Positions 1 through 7,884 of a DNA stretch of 64,000 nt are shown here, in pieces (position 1 is the first letter of the stretch; each line of letters opens with the position of its first letter). Source of the stretch: Kribbella sp. NBC_00382 (lineage in GTDB: Bacteria > Actinomycetota > Actinomycetes > Propionibacteriales > Kribbellaceae). The position numbers and the translations under genes are program-made. The stretch covers positions 2,604,001-2,668,000 of the forward strand of contig NZ_CP107954.1 of assembly GCF_036067295.1 (NCBI RefSeq), written 5' to 3'. The notes under the pieces are model-generated. The model did no database searches. It saw only the letters and a program-made list of their open reading frames with translations, and was not told where the DNA came from.

Positions 1-34
1 TACTGAGTATGCATACTCAGTATTCCCTGGTCAA
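1..34 (-). promoter_or_regulatory. Promoter with perfect 22-bp palindromic operator
   Basis: Positions 1-22 are a perfect palindrome (half site TACTGAGTATG followed by its exact mirror). Read leftwards, a -35 box TTGACC (29-34) and a -10 box CATACT (6-11) are separated by exactly 17 bp, so the palindrome covers the -10 box and the expected start site. It lies just beyond the stop of the TetR gene at 60 and would drive a gene outside the left edge. A repressor dimer such as that TetR protein is the obvious candidate ligand (inference). Confidence 0.7.
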
Positions 35-59
35 CGCCCTTTCGACTGAGGACGAACTG

Positions 60-647
60 TCAGGGGGTGAACAGGCGGGCGAGGTGGGTGTCGAGCGACT
101 CGGCGAGGAAGGGTGTCCGTGTGTCTTCGGGCATCGCCAGGGATTGGACGACCAGCCCGTCGATGACGGCGAGCAGCAGGGCGGCCTCGGTCTCGGTGTC
201 GGTCACCTCGGAGAGGTCGCCCTCCGCGGCTGCCGCGTCGAGCAGTCGGGCGAGGGCGATCCGGAGTTCGTTGTCGGTCGCGGCCGCGATCTCCTTGAGG
301 GTGGGGGAGGTGGTGGCGGCCGCGCTGAAGGCCAGCCGGACTCGGGCGTCGCGGGCGCGCGGCTCGTCGAGCGGCAACCAGAGTTCGAGGGCTTCCCGTA
401 GTACGCGCCGGGGCGGTTTGGAGAGGTCGATGGAGGCGAGCTTGAGGTCGAACAGCTCGGTGACGTGCCGGAACGCGGCGGCGACGAGGTCTTCCTTGCT
501 GCGGAAGTAGTACTGGACCTGGGCGAGCGAGATGCCGGCCGAGGCGGCCACGGTGCGCATGGTGGCGGCCTCGAGCCCGCGTTCGGCGATGATGTCGACC
601 ACTGCCCGCAGGACGTGTGCCCCGCGCCGAACCTGTTCCCCAGTCAC
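60..647 (-). CDS. TetR/AcrR family transcriptional regulator
   Basis: 195-residue one-domain regulator of usual TetR length. The N-terminal helix-turn-helix is clear (AATMRTVAASAGISLAQVQY then YFRSKEDLVAAAFRH), and a ligand-binding alpha-helical C-terminal half follows. The GTG at 647 is preferred because TACCGT (655-660) sits seven bases upstream in the -10 position of a leaderless transcript. An in-frame ATG at 689 would add 14 residues unlike the family. It diverges from the VOC gene at 702, and its stop is followed at once by the palindromic promoter 1-34, which it may control. The ligand is unknown. Confidence 0.85.
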   Translation of the reverse strand: MTGEQVRRGAHVLRAVVDIIAERGLEAATMRTVAASAGISLAQVQYYFRSKEDLVAAAFRHVTELFDLKLASIDLSKPPRRVLREALELWLPLDEPRARDARVRLAFSAAATTSPTLKEIAAATDNELRIALARLLDAAAAEGDLSEVTDTETEAALLLAVIDGLVVQSLAMPEDTRTPFLAESLDTHLARLFTP

Positions 648-701
648 TGTCCTGACGGTACTAATGTTCAGCGAGTAATCGGCGGACATCCGAGGAGTTG
701 T

Positions 702-1124
702 ATGCAGCCCGCAGCATTCGGCGCGACGGTGGTTACCGCTCGTCCGGCCCAGGTCGCCGCGTTCTACGAGCGGCACTTCGACCTGAAGATCGCCCTCGAC
801 ATCGGCTGGTTCATCACCCTGCGGCGCGGCGACGCCGACTGGGAGCTGGCGATCACCGAGCGCGGCCATGCGTCGGTGCCGGCCGCTGTTTCGGCGCTGA
901 CCGAGAGCAGCAACGTCTTCGGCTTCATCGTCGACGATGCCGATCGGGTGGCGGCGGCGCTGGTCGAGGGCGGCGTCACGCTGGAGACCGAGGTGGTCAC
1001 CGAGGTCTGGGGCCAGCGGCACTTCTTCGTCCGCGACCCCGAGGGCACCTGGATCGATGTGATCCAGCTGGTCGCGCCCGACCCTGAGTGGCTGGCGGCC
1101 AACTTCCCGGCCGCCTCGGAGTAG
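702..1124 (+). CDS. Glyoxalase/bleomycin-resistance (VOC) family protein
   Basis: 140-residue single VOC domain: an N-terminal beta-alpha-beta unit (ARPAQVAAFYERHFDLKIA), a central IVDDADRVAAALVEGG helix, and the C-terminal FFVRDPEGTWIDVIQ strand typical of glyoxalase/dioxygenase-fold proteins. A good ribosome site (CGAGGAG, 691-697) precedes the ATG, unlike the leaderless TetR gene it diverges from. The family includes metal-dependent isomerases, dioxygenases and antibiotic-binding proteins, and the sequence does not say which this is. Confidence 0.85.
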   Translation: MQPAAFGATVVTARPAQVAAFYERHFDLKIALDIGWFITLRRGDADWELAITERGHASVPAAVSALTESSNVFGFIVDDADRVAAALVEGGVTLETEVVTEVWGQRHFFVRDPEGTWIDVIQLVAPDPEWLAANFPAASE

Positions 1125-1156
1125 CAGCTTGCTCAGCCGCCTGGCCGAGCGAGTCG

Positions 1157-2134
1157 TCAGATGGTCAGCAGGATCTTGCCGATGTGGTTGGACTGCTCGA
1201 GCGCCTCGTGTGCCTGGGCGACCGCTTCGAGCGGGTAGGTGCGCTGGATGACCGGGCGCACCTTCTTGGCGGCGAAGACCGGCCAGACGTGACCGACCAC
1301 CTCGGCGAGGATCTGCCCCTTCTCCACGACTGAGCGGACCCGCAGGCCAGTACCGGTGACGGAGCCGCGCCGCGACATCAGCCGCCCGAGGTCCAGCTCG
1401 CCCTTGGTGCCACCCTGCATCCCGATGATCACCAGGCGGCCGTCGTACGCGAGGGTCTTCACGTTGTCCTGCAGGTACTTCGCGCCCATGATGTCGAGGA
1501 TGACGTCCGCGCCTTGTTTGCCGGTGGCCTCGTTGACCACCGACGCCCACTCGGCTTCCTTGTAGTTGATCGCGACGTCGGCGCCGAGCCGGTGGCAGAA
1601 GTCCATCTTCTCCTTGCTACCGACAGTGCAGAGCACCCGTGCGCCGTGCGCGACCCCGAGCTGGATCGCCATCGTGCCGATCCCGGACGAGCCGCCGTGC
1701 ACGAGCAGCGTCTCGCCTTCCTTGAGATGGGCGGTCATGAACACGTTCGACCAGACCGTCGCGACCACCTCGGGCAGCGCGGCCGCGCTCACCAGGTCGA
1801 CGCCGTCCGGTACGGGCATCACCTGCGGCGCCGGTACGACGACCTTCTCGGCGTACCCGCCGCCCGCGAGCAGCGCGCAGCACTCGTCGCCGACCGACCA
1901 GCCCTCGACCTCGGCGCCGACCGCCGCGATCGTGCCGGACACCTCGAGCCCGATCGTGCCGGGCGCCCCGGGCGGCGGCGGGTAGTGGCCCTGCCGCTGG
2001 AGCAGGTCGGCCCGGTTCACCCCGGCGGCGACCACGTTGATGACGACCTCGTCGACCGCAGGGGTCGGATCCTCGATCTCACCGATCGTCAGGACCTCGA
2101 CGCCACCGGCACCCTCACAAACGACAGCTCGCAT
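1157..2134 (-). CDS. NAD(P)H-quinone oxidoreductase, zinc-less MDR (PIG3-like)
   Basis: 325-residue medium-chain dehydrogenase/reductase. It has the N-terminal GroES-like domain (GVNRADLLQRQGHYPPPPG, the PIG3/TIGR02824 signature), then a Rossmann fold with VHGGSSGIGTMAIQLG for NADPH binding. The zinc ligands of alcohol dehydrogenases are absent. It should reduce quinones or other electrophiles with NAD(P)H in the cytoplasm. ATG 2134 is chosen because TACGGT (2142-2147) lies seven bases upstream as a leaderless -10 box. The GTG at 2143 would fall inside that box. Confidence 0.9.
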   Translation of the reverse strand: MRAVVCEGAGGVEVLTIGEIEDPTPAVDEVVINVVAAGVNRADLLQRQGHYPPPPGAPGTIGLEVSGTIAAVGAEVEGWSVGDECCALLAGGGYAEKVVVPAPQVMPVPDGVDLVSAAALPEVVATVWSNVFMTAHLKEGETLLVHGGSSGIGTMAIQLGVAHGARVLCTVGSKEKMDFCHRLGADVAINYKEAEWASVVNEATGKQGADVILDIMGAKYLQDNVKTLAYDGRLVIIGMQGGTKGELDLGRLMSRRGSVTGTGLRVRSVVEKGQILAEVVGHVWPVFAAKKVRPVIQRTYPLEAVAQAHEALEQSNHIGKILLTI

Positions 2135-2176
2135 GCCTGCCACCGTACTGCTTGTCCTCAGGTCGCGGAGTGCGGC

Positions 2177-3058
2177 TCAGCGAACGATCTCCGCCATGTC
2201 CCCCGCGATGCTGTCGAGCGGATCGACGGTGCCTATCGTCTTGAACCAGTCCCAGAGTTCCAGTGAATGGTAGAGGCGGTAGAGCGTCATCCGGGGCCGC
2301 CAGTCGGTGGGGAGTTCGCCGTAGCCCTCGAGGAGGCCGGCGAGCTTGTCGGCGTTGCCCCAGATCGAGTAGCACTCGGTCTTGGCGAGATCCACCAGCG
2401 GGTCGGCGGCGATCGCGTTCTCGACGTCGATGAAGCCCTGGACCTGCCAGGTCTCCGGGTCCACGAGCACATTGCCCTCGTGGAAATCGTTGTGGCAAAG
2501 GGCTGGTGCGGTGTTTTTGCTCAGCAGGCCGGCGTGCTCTTCGACGTACCGGGCGATCTTCTCGCTCAGCTGCGGATCGCCTCCGAGCTCGTCGAACTCC
2601 TTGAGTTTCTTGGTGAACTGGCGGCGCATATAGGCGTCATTGCTCGGCAGCGGCTCGAGTACTTCGTCGGTGAGATACCCGTACGCCGGTTGCGGAATGC
2701 GGTGAATTCTTTTGAGTAACTCCCCGAGCTGAACATAGACGGCCTTCCAGTCCGGCGGCTCTGCCTCGGAGAGTGGCACTCCGTCGATCTTCGTCAGCAC
2801 CGTGAAGGCTGGCTCACCCGGCTCGGCGTGCAGGACGCTCGGCACTGCCGCTTTCAGGTGTTCCCGCAGCAGACCGTAGACGTGGACTTCCTTGGCCTGT
2901 TTCCAGGCCCATTCCGGCTCGTAGATCTTCATGATCACCGGCTCGGCCGCTGTCCGGCGTACCTCGAAGACCTTGCTCAGCTGGCCGCCCGACCGTTCCA
3001 CTACCTCGTCGATCGAACTACCCGGGCAGGCCTTCTCAACCATCGCGGCGATATCCAT
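2177..3058 (-). CDS. Aminoglycoside phosphotransferase-fold kinase
   Basis: 293-residue APH/choline-kinase-fold protein. The catalytic loop CHNDFHEGNVLV (HxDxxxxN) and the metal-binding VQGFIDVENA are present, together with the N-lobe lysine in VIMKIYEPE. It should phosphorylate a small hydroxylated substrate with ATP, but the substrate is unknown, and resistance should not be assumed. The ATG at 3058 is supported by TACCTT (3066-3071) seven bases upstream, a leaderless arrangement. Extending the frame to 3133 would overlap mobA. Confidence 0.85.
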   Translation of the reverse strand: MDIAAMVEKACPGSSIDEVVERSGGQLSKVFEVRRTAAEPVIMKIYEPEWAWKQAKEVHVYGLLREHLKAAVPSVLHAEPGEPAFTVLTKIDGVPLSEAEPPDWKAVYVQLGELLKRIHRIPQPAYGYLTDEVLEPLPSNDAYMRRQFTKKLKEFDELGGDPQLSEKIARYVEEHAGLLSKNTAPALCHNDFHEGNVLVDPETWQVQGFIDVENAIAADPLVDLAKTECYSIWGNADKLAGLLEGYGELPTDWRPRMTLYRLYHSLELWDWFKTIGTVDPLDSIAGDMAEIVR

Positions 3059-3098
3059 TGCCGCCAAGGTAGGGCGGGCATCGCCAGGTGTCGAAGGA

Positions 3099-3641
3099 TT
3101 AATCGTCGAGGTCGGCCCAGGAGTCGACGTCATCGCCGGCCCGGCTGGGTGCGGACCACGCGAGGTCCAGCCCCAGGAACAGTCGCCGGACGGACTTGTT
3201 CTGCGGATCGCCGATCCTCTTCAAAGCATCGGTCAGCGCCGTACGCCGGTACGCCGCCGCCAGCCATTGCTCCCGACTGTCCGTATCCAGCAGCCCGAAT
3301 CCGTCATGCTCACCCACCCCGTCCACCAATTGCGTCACCTCGTCAGCGGTGATCCAGGGCAGATCGCAGGAGACCAGGACGACGGTTGGCGCTCGTCCGA
3401 TCTCGAGCCCAGCCGCGATACCCGCGACCGGCCCACCACCCGGCGGATCCTCCGTCGTCCAATCCACCGGCCGGCAGACTCGACGCTCAGGCCCGACCAC
3501 AACCGTCGACGCCGCCGCATTCGTTGCCGTCAGCACCCGATCCAGCAACGACACCCCATCCAGCACCAGCAGCGCCTTGTCCACCCCACCAAACCGAGTA
3601 GACCCACCCCCAGCAAGCACCACTGCATCGAACTCCACCAC
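3099..3641 (-). CDS. mobA: Molybdenum cofactor guanylyltransferase (MobA-like)
   Basis: 180-residue nucleotidyltransferase with the N-terminal LAGGGSTRFGGVDKALL loop that binds GTP, the VLVSCDLPWI metal-binding aspartate motif and a C-terminal NKSVRRLF segment. The family joins GMP to molybdopterin to make the MGD cofactor of molybdenum enzymes. Length and motifs fit MobA. The related MocA/CobY nucleotidyltransferases are alternatives, since no other moa or mog gene is nearby. GTG start. It lies 21 bases downstream of the MerR remnant and ahead of the kinase gene on the same strand. Confidence 0.8.
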   Translation of the reverse strand: MVEFDAVVLAGGGSTRFGGVDKALLVLDGVSLLDRVLTATNAAASTVVVGPERRVCRPVDWTTEDPPGGGPVAGIAAGLEIGRAPTVVLVSCDLPWITADEVTQLVDGVGEHDGFGLLDTDSREQWLAAAYRRTALTDALKRIGDPQNKSVRRLFLGLDLAWSAPSRAGDDVDSWADLDD

Positions 3642-3662
3642 CCCAGTCTGCCCCCTGGCCTG

Positions 3663-3920
3663 CTACTTGGGCATCATCGCTTGGCGGCGGGCAGCAACCT
3701 CCGCCAGTTCCTCCTCCGACATCCCGGCACGCCACCTCTCCCGGGCTTCCTGCAGCTCGGCGCGCAATCGCTCGGCCGCTCGGAGCTGCTGCTCGACCTG
3801 CTCCAGCTGCCGTCGGATGGTTCACGAGGGTCGGCCAGCTCCCCGTCCAGAACCCGGGCGACCTCACCCAGTCGCCGTCGCGAGCTCGCCGACCTGCCAG
3901 GTCCTGTCCTCGGGGTTCAT
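3663..3920 (-). pseudogene. MerR-family regulator remnant with internal deletion and frameshifts
   Basis: Three MerR-type pieces lie in order. The frame opening at ATG 3920 gives MNPEDRTWQVGELATATG, the start of a MerR DNA-binding domain, then stops. A second frame gives LGEVARVLDGELADPRE, the region just after the wing. The first frame resumes as IRRQLEQVEQQLRAAERL and runs through the coiled coil to AARRQAMMPK and a TAG at 3663. About 45-50 residues (rest of the HTH plus wing) are missing, and two frame changes separate the pieces. The gene cannot make a functional regulator. It overlaps the divergent nitrilase promoter region. Confidence 0.8.
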
Positions 3921-3975
3921 GGAATCGACAGTCCGTCGGGTGAGGATCAAGTCGGATTCCTGGCACCATGGAGAG

Positions 3976-4767
3976 GTGAAGATCGCCGTGGTGCAGACCG
4001 CCAGCTCGCACGACAAGGCCGCCAACCGTGACCTGGTGACGCGACTGGTCGCCGACGCCGCGGTCGGCAAGCCCGATCTCGTCGTGCTGCCCGAGGCGAT
4101 GATGGCCGACTTCGCCAGCGAGGGTGGTTCGGTCGGCGATCTGGCCGAGCCGCTCGACGGGGAGTTCGTCGGCACGCTGCGCAAGACGGCGGCTGAGCAC
4201 GGCGTCGCGATCGTGGCCGGCATGTTCGAGCGGAGCTGCGACGAGGCCCGGCCGTACAACACGCTGCTCGCGGTCGGTGCGGACGGCGACCTGCTCGGCG
4301 CGTATCGCAAGATCCACCTGTACGACGCCTTCGGCTATCGCGAGTCGGACCAGCTGACCGCGGGCGACGTCGCGCCGGTCGTCGTCGAGGTGGCCGGGCA
4401 GAAGCTCGGGCTGATGACTTGCTACGACCTGCGGTTCCCCGAGTTGTCGCGGGCGCTGGTCGATGCGGGGGCGGAGGTGTTCGTAGTACCGGCGGCCTGG
4501 GTGCGCGGGCCGCTCAAGGAGCATCACTGGACCACGCTGCTGACGGCTCGCGCGATCGAGAACACCTGTTACGTCGCCGCGGCCGCGCAGAACGGGAAGA
4601 AGTACTGCGGGCTGAGCCAGGTCATCGACCCGCAGGGCATCGCCATCGCGGCGGTCGGCGAGGCGGACGGGATCGGTACGGCGGAGATCTCGGCGGACCG
4701 GCTGGCCGACACCCGCCGACGCAATCCATCCCTGCAGAACCGACGCTTCACAGTGACTTCTCGCTAG
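3976..4767 (+). CDS. Carbon-nitrogen hydrolase (nitrilase/omega-amidase superfamily)
   Basis: 263 residues with the full Glu-Lys-Cys triad: E40 in VVLPEAMM, K112 in YRKIHLYDAFG and C149 in LMTCYDLRFPELSR. The segment after the cysteine and the IHLYDAFG loop resemble Nit1-type deaminated-glutathione amidases more than true nitrilases. GTG 3976 gives the family start VKIAVVQ. CACCAT (3964-3969) is a possible -10 box six bases upstream. An in-frame ATG at 3919 would add 19 unconserved residues. The physiological substrate is not determined by sequence. Confidence 0.88.
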   Translation: MKIAVVQTASSHDKAANRDLVTRLVADAAVGKPDLVVLPEAMMADFASEGGSVGDLAEPLDGEFVGTLRKTAAEHGVAIVAGMFERSCDEARPYNTLLAVGADGDLLGAYRKIHLYDAFGYRESDQLTAGDVAPVVVEVAGQKLGLMTCYDLRFPELSRALVDAGAEVFVVPAAWVRGPLKEHHWTTLLTARAIENTCYVAAAAQNGKKYCGLSQVIDPQGIAIAAVGEADGIGTAEISADRLADTRRRNPSLQNRRFTVTSR

Positions 4768-4820
4768 GTTTCCTGAGATCCGACGCCCAAAGTTCGGACA
4801 AGCGGGTTAGCCTCCTGCCT

Positions 4821-5858
4821 GTGACGCAACGTCGGGACGATTTCGACCTCGACCACCACGGCGACCTCGAGGTCGGCCATGGCCTGGTCGATCTCGCCGT
4901 CAACGTCCGGGCCGGTACGCCGCCGGGCTGGCTGATCGAGGAGGTCGGCGCGAGCCTTGCCGACCTGGCCGCGTACCCACGCCAGGACGCGGCGCTCGCG
5001 GCCGTCGCGGCCAGGCACCAGCGCGACCCGTCGCAGATCCTGCTCACGGCCGGCGCCGCCGAGGCCTTCGTACTGATCGCTCGCGCGTTCCGGCCGCGGC
5101 ACCCGGTCGTCGTTCACCCGCAATTCACTGAGCCTGAGGCTGCCTTGAGGTCGGCCGGTCATCTGGTCGACCGGGTGATCTTGGGCCCGGAGACGGGATT
5201 CGCGCTTGATCCCCGCGCGGTACCTTCCGACGCGGACCTGGTTGTCATCGGCAACCCGACCAACCCGACGTCGATCCTCCACAGTGCCGATGACCTGCGC
5301 GAACTCGCTCGCCCCGACCGCATCCTGGTCGTCGACGAGGCCTTCATGGACGCGATCCCGGGTGAGCCGGAGTCGCTGGTGGGGGCGTCGATTCCGGGGC
5401 TGGTGGTGGTACGGAGCTTGACCAAGACCTGGGGGCTGGCTGGGCTTCGGGTCGGGTACGTCGTGGCCGCGCCCGGGTTGATCGAGCAGTTGGCGGCAGT
5501 GCAGTCGCAGTGGCCGGTGTCCACTCCTGCGCTGGCTGCTGCGATTGCTTGCAGCAACGAGCGTGCCTTGGTGGAGGCGGCGCAAGCGGCTGCTGATCTG
5601 GATCGGCAGCGGGCGCATTTGCTTGCTGGTCTTGGCTGTACCTCTGCCGTTTCGACGTACGGGGTTGCGCGCGGGCCGTTCGTACTGGTGCATGTGGCCG
5701 GGGCGGCGTTGGTGCGGGAGCAGTTGCGGGAGCGTGGTTTCGCAGTACGGCGCGGAGACACGTTCCCTGGGTTGGGTCCGGATTGGCTGCGGATCGCGGT
5801 CCGGCCGGAGGCGGTCACGGATGCATTTCTGAAGGTCTGGCAGGACGTTCTCGGCTGA
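4821..5858 (+). CDS. PLP-dependent aminotransferase, CobC / Rv2231c type
   Basis: 345-residue fold-type I PLP enzyme of the histidinol-phosphate aminotransferase family. Visible are LLTAGAAEAFVLIAR (phosphate loop), VVIGNPTNPTS, VVDEAFMDAI (Asp holding the pyridine N), and VRSLTKTWGLAGLRVGY with the Schiff-base lysine. The opening (DLDHHGDLEV then LVDLAVNV) matches CobC-like threonine-phosphate decarboxylases of cobalamin synthesis as in mycobacterial Rv2231c. No other cob gene is adjacent, so a plain aminotransferase role remains possible. Leaderless GTG: TAGCCT (4808-4813) is seven bases upstream. Confidence 0.8.
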   Translation: MTQRRDDFDLDHHGDLEVGHGLVDLAVNVRAGTPPGWLIEEVGASLADLAAYPRQDAALAAVAARHQRDPSQILLTAGAAEAFVLIARAFRPRHPVVVHPQFTEPEAALRSAGHLVDRVILGPETGFALDPRAVPSDADLVVIGNPTNPTSILHSADDLRELARPDRILVVDEAFMDAIPGEPESLVGASIPGLVVVRSLTKTWGLAGLRVGYVVAAPGLIEQLAAVQSQWPVSTPALAAAIACSNERALVEAAQAAADLDRQRAHLLAGLGCTSAVSTYGVARGPFVLVHVAGAALVREQLRERGFAVRRGDTFPGLGPDWLRIAVRPEAVTDAFLKVWQDVLG

Positions 5859-5977
5859 TCGGATGATCGCTGTTGAACCGAGTGCTCGTTGTAACGCGCT
5901 CAGGGGTTTAGTCCCGGTCTACTTTGCGCACAAGATGGGCGACAGAACACTCCGGGTACTTCGAAGGGAGCAGCATC

Positions 5978-6634
5978 ATGGGTTTGAGCGACGACGACAT
6001 GACGACCTCGTCGGCCGACAGCGAGGGGCCGGCCGACGGTGGCGCGTCCAGCGGCGCGACCGATGGCGGCGCTGACGGCGGCGGCAACACTTCCTCGAGC
6101 GGCTCCGGGTTGCCGGGGAACGCCGAGGGTGAAGGCTTCGCCGATGGCGGCGCGACGATCGGCGGCCACGATGGCGGCGCGGACGGCGGTGCTGATGGTG
6201 GAGCCGGTGAAGGCCCGGCCGACGGTGGCGCTGTAGGCGGCGGTACTGATGGTGGCGCCGATGGCGGTGCCGAGGGTCCCGCTGACGGTGGTGCTTCGCC
6301 TGGTGTCAGCGATGGCGGTGCTGATGGTGGAGCCGACAGTGGTGCTGAGGGGCCTGCTGACGGCGGTGCTTCGCCGGGTGCGACGGACGGCGGAGCAGAT
6401 GGCGGCGCTGGTGAAGGCCCGGCCGATGGTGGCGCTGTAGGCGGCGGTACTGACGGTGGAGCCGACGGCGGTGCTGAGGGGCCCGCTGACGGAGGCGCTT
6501 CGCCTGGTGTCAGCGATGGCGGTGCCGACGGTGGAGCCGACAGCGGCGCTGAGGGGCCCGCTGACGGAGGTGCTTCGCCCGGTGCGACCGATGGTGGCGC
6601 TGACGGCGGTGCCGACGGGAACTACTCAAGTTGA
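5978..6634 (+). CDS. Asp/Gly/Ala repeat polypeptide, probable modification substrate
   Basis: 218-residue low-complexity protein of essentially Gly, Ala, Asp, Ser, Thr, Glu and Pro. There are no Cys, Lys or Arg, hence it is strongly acidic. A short N-terminal part (MGLSDDDMTTSSADSEG) precedes units of the type EGPADGGASPG and DGGADGGA. Residues about 76-143 and 144-211 are a near-exact 68-residue (204-bp) tandem duplication. GAAGGGAG (5963-5970) is a strong ribosome site seven bases before the ATG. The stop overlaps the start of the JmjC gene as TTGA. There is no signal peptide or membrane segment. The short leader, repeated core and coupling to an oxygenase gene suggest a substrate to be hydroxylated, RiPP-like (inference). 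The function is not known to me. Confidence 0.75.
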   Translation: MGLSDDDMTTSSADSEGPADGGASSGATDGGADGGGNTSSSGSGLPGNAEGEGFADGGATIGGHDGGADGGADGGAGEGPADGGAVGGGTDGGADGGAEGPADGGASPGVSDGGADGGADSGAEGPADGGASPGATDGGADGGAGEGPADGGAVGGGTDGGADGGAEGPADGGASPGVSDGGADGGADSGAEGPADGGASPGATDGGADGGADGNYSS

Positions 6635-7884
6635 CGAGCCCAGTGCCGGAGAGCGGGCGACTTCCGGAAGGGCGCCCGGCTCTCCGGCGCTGTGTGGGCG
6701 GTGAACTCGACCTCGACGAGTTCGGCCGCTCCTACTGGGGTGCCCGCGCACTGCTCTCGCATGGCGGCGACTACGGCGACCTGTTCAGCCTGCAGGCCGT
6801 TGACGAACTCCTATCCCGCCGCGGCCTCCGCACCCCGTTCCTACGGATAGCCAAGAATGGAACGGTTGTCGGCGACAGCCAGTTCACCGGTGCCGCGGGT
6901 GTCGGTGCGGAGATCGGCGACCAGGTCCGCGACGACAAGGTCGCTGCGCTCTTCGCGAGCGGCCACACCGTAGTACTGCAGGCGCTGCATCGCACCTGGC
7001 CCGCACTGGTCGACTTCGCCACGCAACTGTCGTCCGATGCCAGGCACCCGGTGCAGATCAACGCGTACATCACCCCGGCCGAGTCGCAGGGCTTCTCCGC
7101 CCACTACGACGTCCACGACGTGTTCGTACTGCAGGTGGCAGGCGAGAAGCACTGGACCGTACACGAGCCCGTCCACGTAGACCCGCTCCGCAATCAGCCC
7201 TGGACCGACCACTCCCAGGCAGTCGCAGCAGCAGCCCGTGACCGCGCCCCGGTGATCGACGACGTACTGCGTCCCGGCGACGCCCTCTACGTCCCCCGCG
7301 GCTTCCTCCACTCGGCCAAGGCGCTCGGTGGCGTCAGTGCTCACCTGACCATCGGCCTGCACACCATGACCCGCTACCTGCTCGTCCAAGAGCTGGCCGC
7401 CCTGGCAGCCGACGAACCCGCCTTGCGCGCCGCCCTACCCCTCGGCTTCGACCCCGGCGACCCATCGCAACTAGCCGGAGTCCTAGAGGAGGTGACGGCG
7501 TTGTTGACCAAGCGGATCGAGCAAACCACTCCCGAGGACCTAGCCCCGCGTCTGCGCCGCCGCACCTGGTCCGGCAACCGCCCAGCCCCGCTACCCCCAC
7601 TGGCCCACGCCGCCGCCATAGCCGCGCTCGAGCCCGGTACGGCGGTCCGCCTTCGCGCCGGCCTGCGCTTCCACCTGGCCGACGGAGACCCGGTCCGCCT
7701 CCAACTGGCCGACCGCACCATCTCCTTGCCCAAGGCAACCTATCCGGCCGTGGCGGCCCTCTGCTCAGGTACCGACGTCAAGGTAGGCGACCTCCCCCTG
7801 GACGAGCCCGACCAGTTGGTGTTGGTCCGCCGCCTCCTGACCGAAGCAGTCCTCGTAGTACAGAGCCCCCGTGAAGACAGCTGA
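6631..7884 (+). CDS. JmjC-type cupin 2-oxoglutarate/Fe(II) oxygenase (ROX-like)
   Basis: 417 residues. The double-stranded beta-helix core carries the iron triad H158-x-D160 (GFSAHYDVHDVFVLQ) and H227 (LYVPRGFLHSAKA), followed by the long alpha-helical dimerisation/C-terminal region of bacterial ribosomal-oxygenase (YcfD/NO66-like) proteins. Family members beta-hydroxylate Arg, His, Asp or Asn side chains in proteins. TTG 6631 overlaps the upstream TGA, giving translational coupling. A GTG at 6643 is an alternative start. It sits between the repeat polypeptide and the Fe-S protein. The likely substrate is the Asp-rich polypeptide encoded just before it rather than a ribosomal protein (inference from gene order only). 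Confidence 0.88.
   Translation: MTSPVPESGRLPEGRPALRRCVGGELDLDEFGRSYWGARALLSHGGDYGDLFSLQAVDELLSRRGLRTPFLRIAKNGTVVGDSQFTGAAGVGAEIGDQVRDDKVAALFASGHTVVLQALHRTWPALVDFATQLSSDARHPVQINAYITPAESQGFSAHYDVHDVFVLQVAGEKHWTVHEPVHVDPLRNQPWTDHSQAVAAAARDRAPVIDDVLRPGDALYVPRGFLHSAKALGGVSAHLTIGLHTMTRYLLVQELAALAADEPALRAALPLGFDPGDPSQLAGVLEEVTALLTKRIEQTTPEDLAPRLRRRTWSGNRPAPLPPLAHAAAIAALEPGTAVRLRAGLRFHLADGDPVRLQLADRTISLPKATYPAVAALCSGTDVKVGDLPLDEPDQLVLVRRLLTEAVLVVQSPREDS

Noticed and set aside
690..1550. Upstream extension of the TetR frame to 1550
   Set aside because: Overlaps two well-supported genes, and the extra residues resemble no family; the TetR domain begins near 647.
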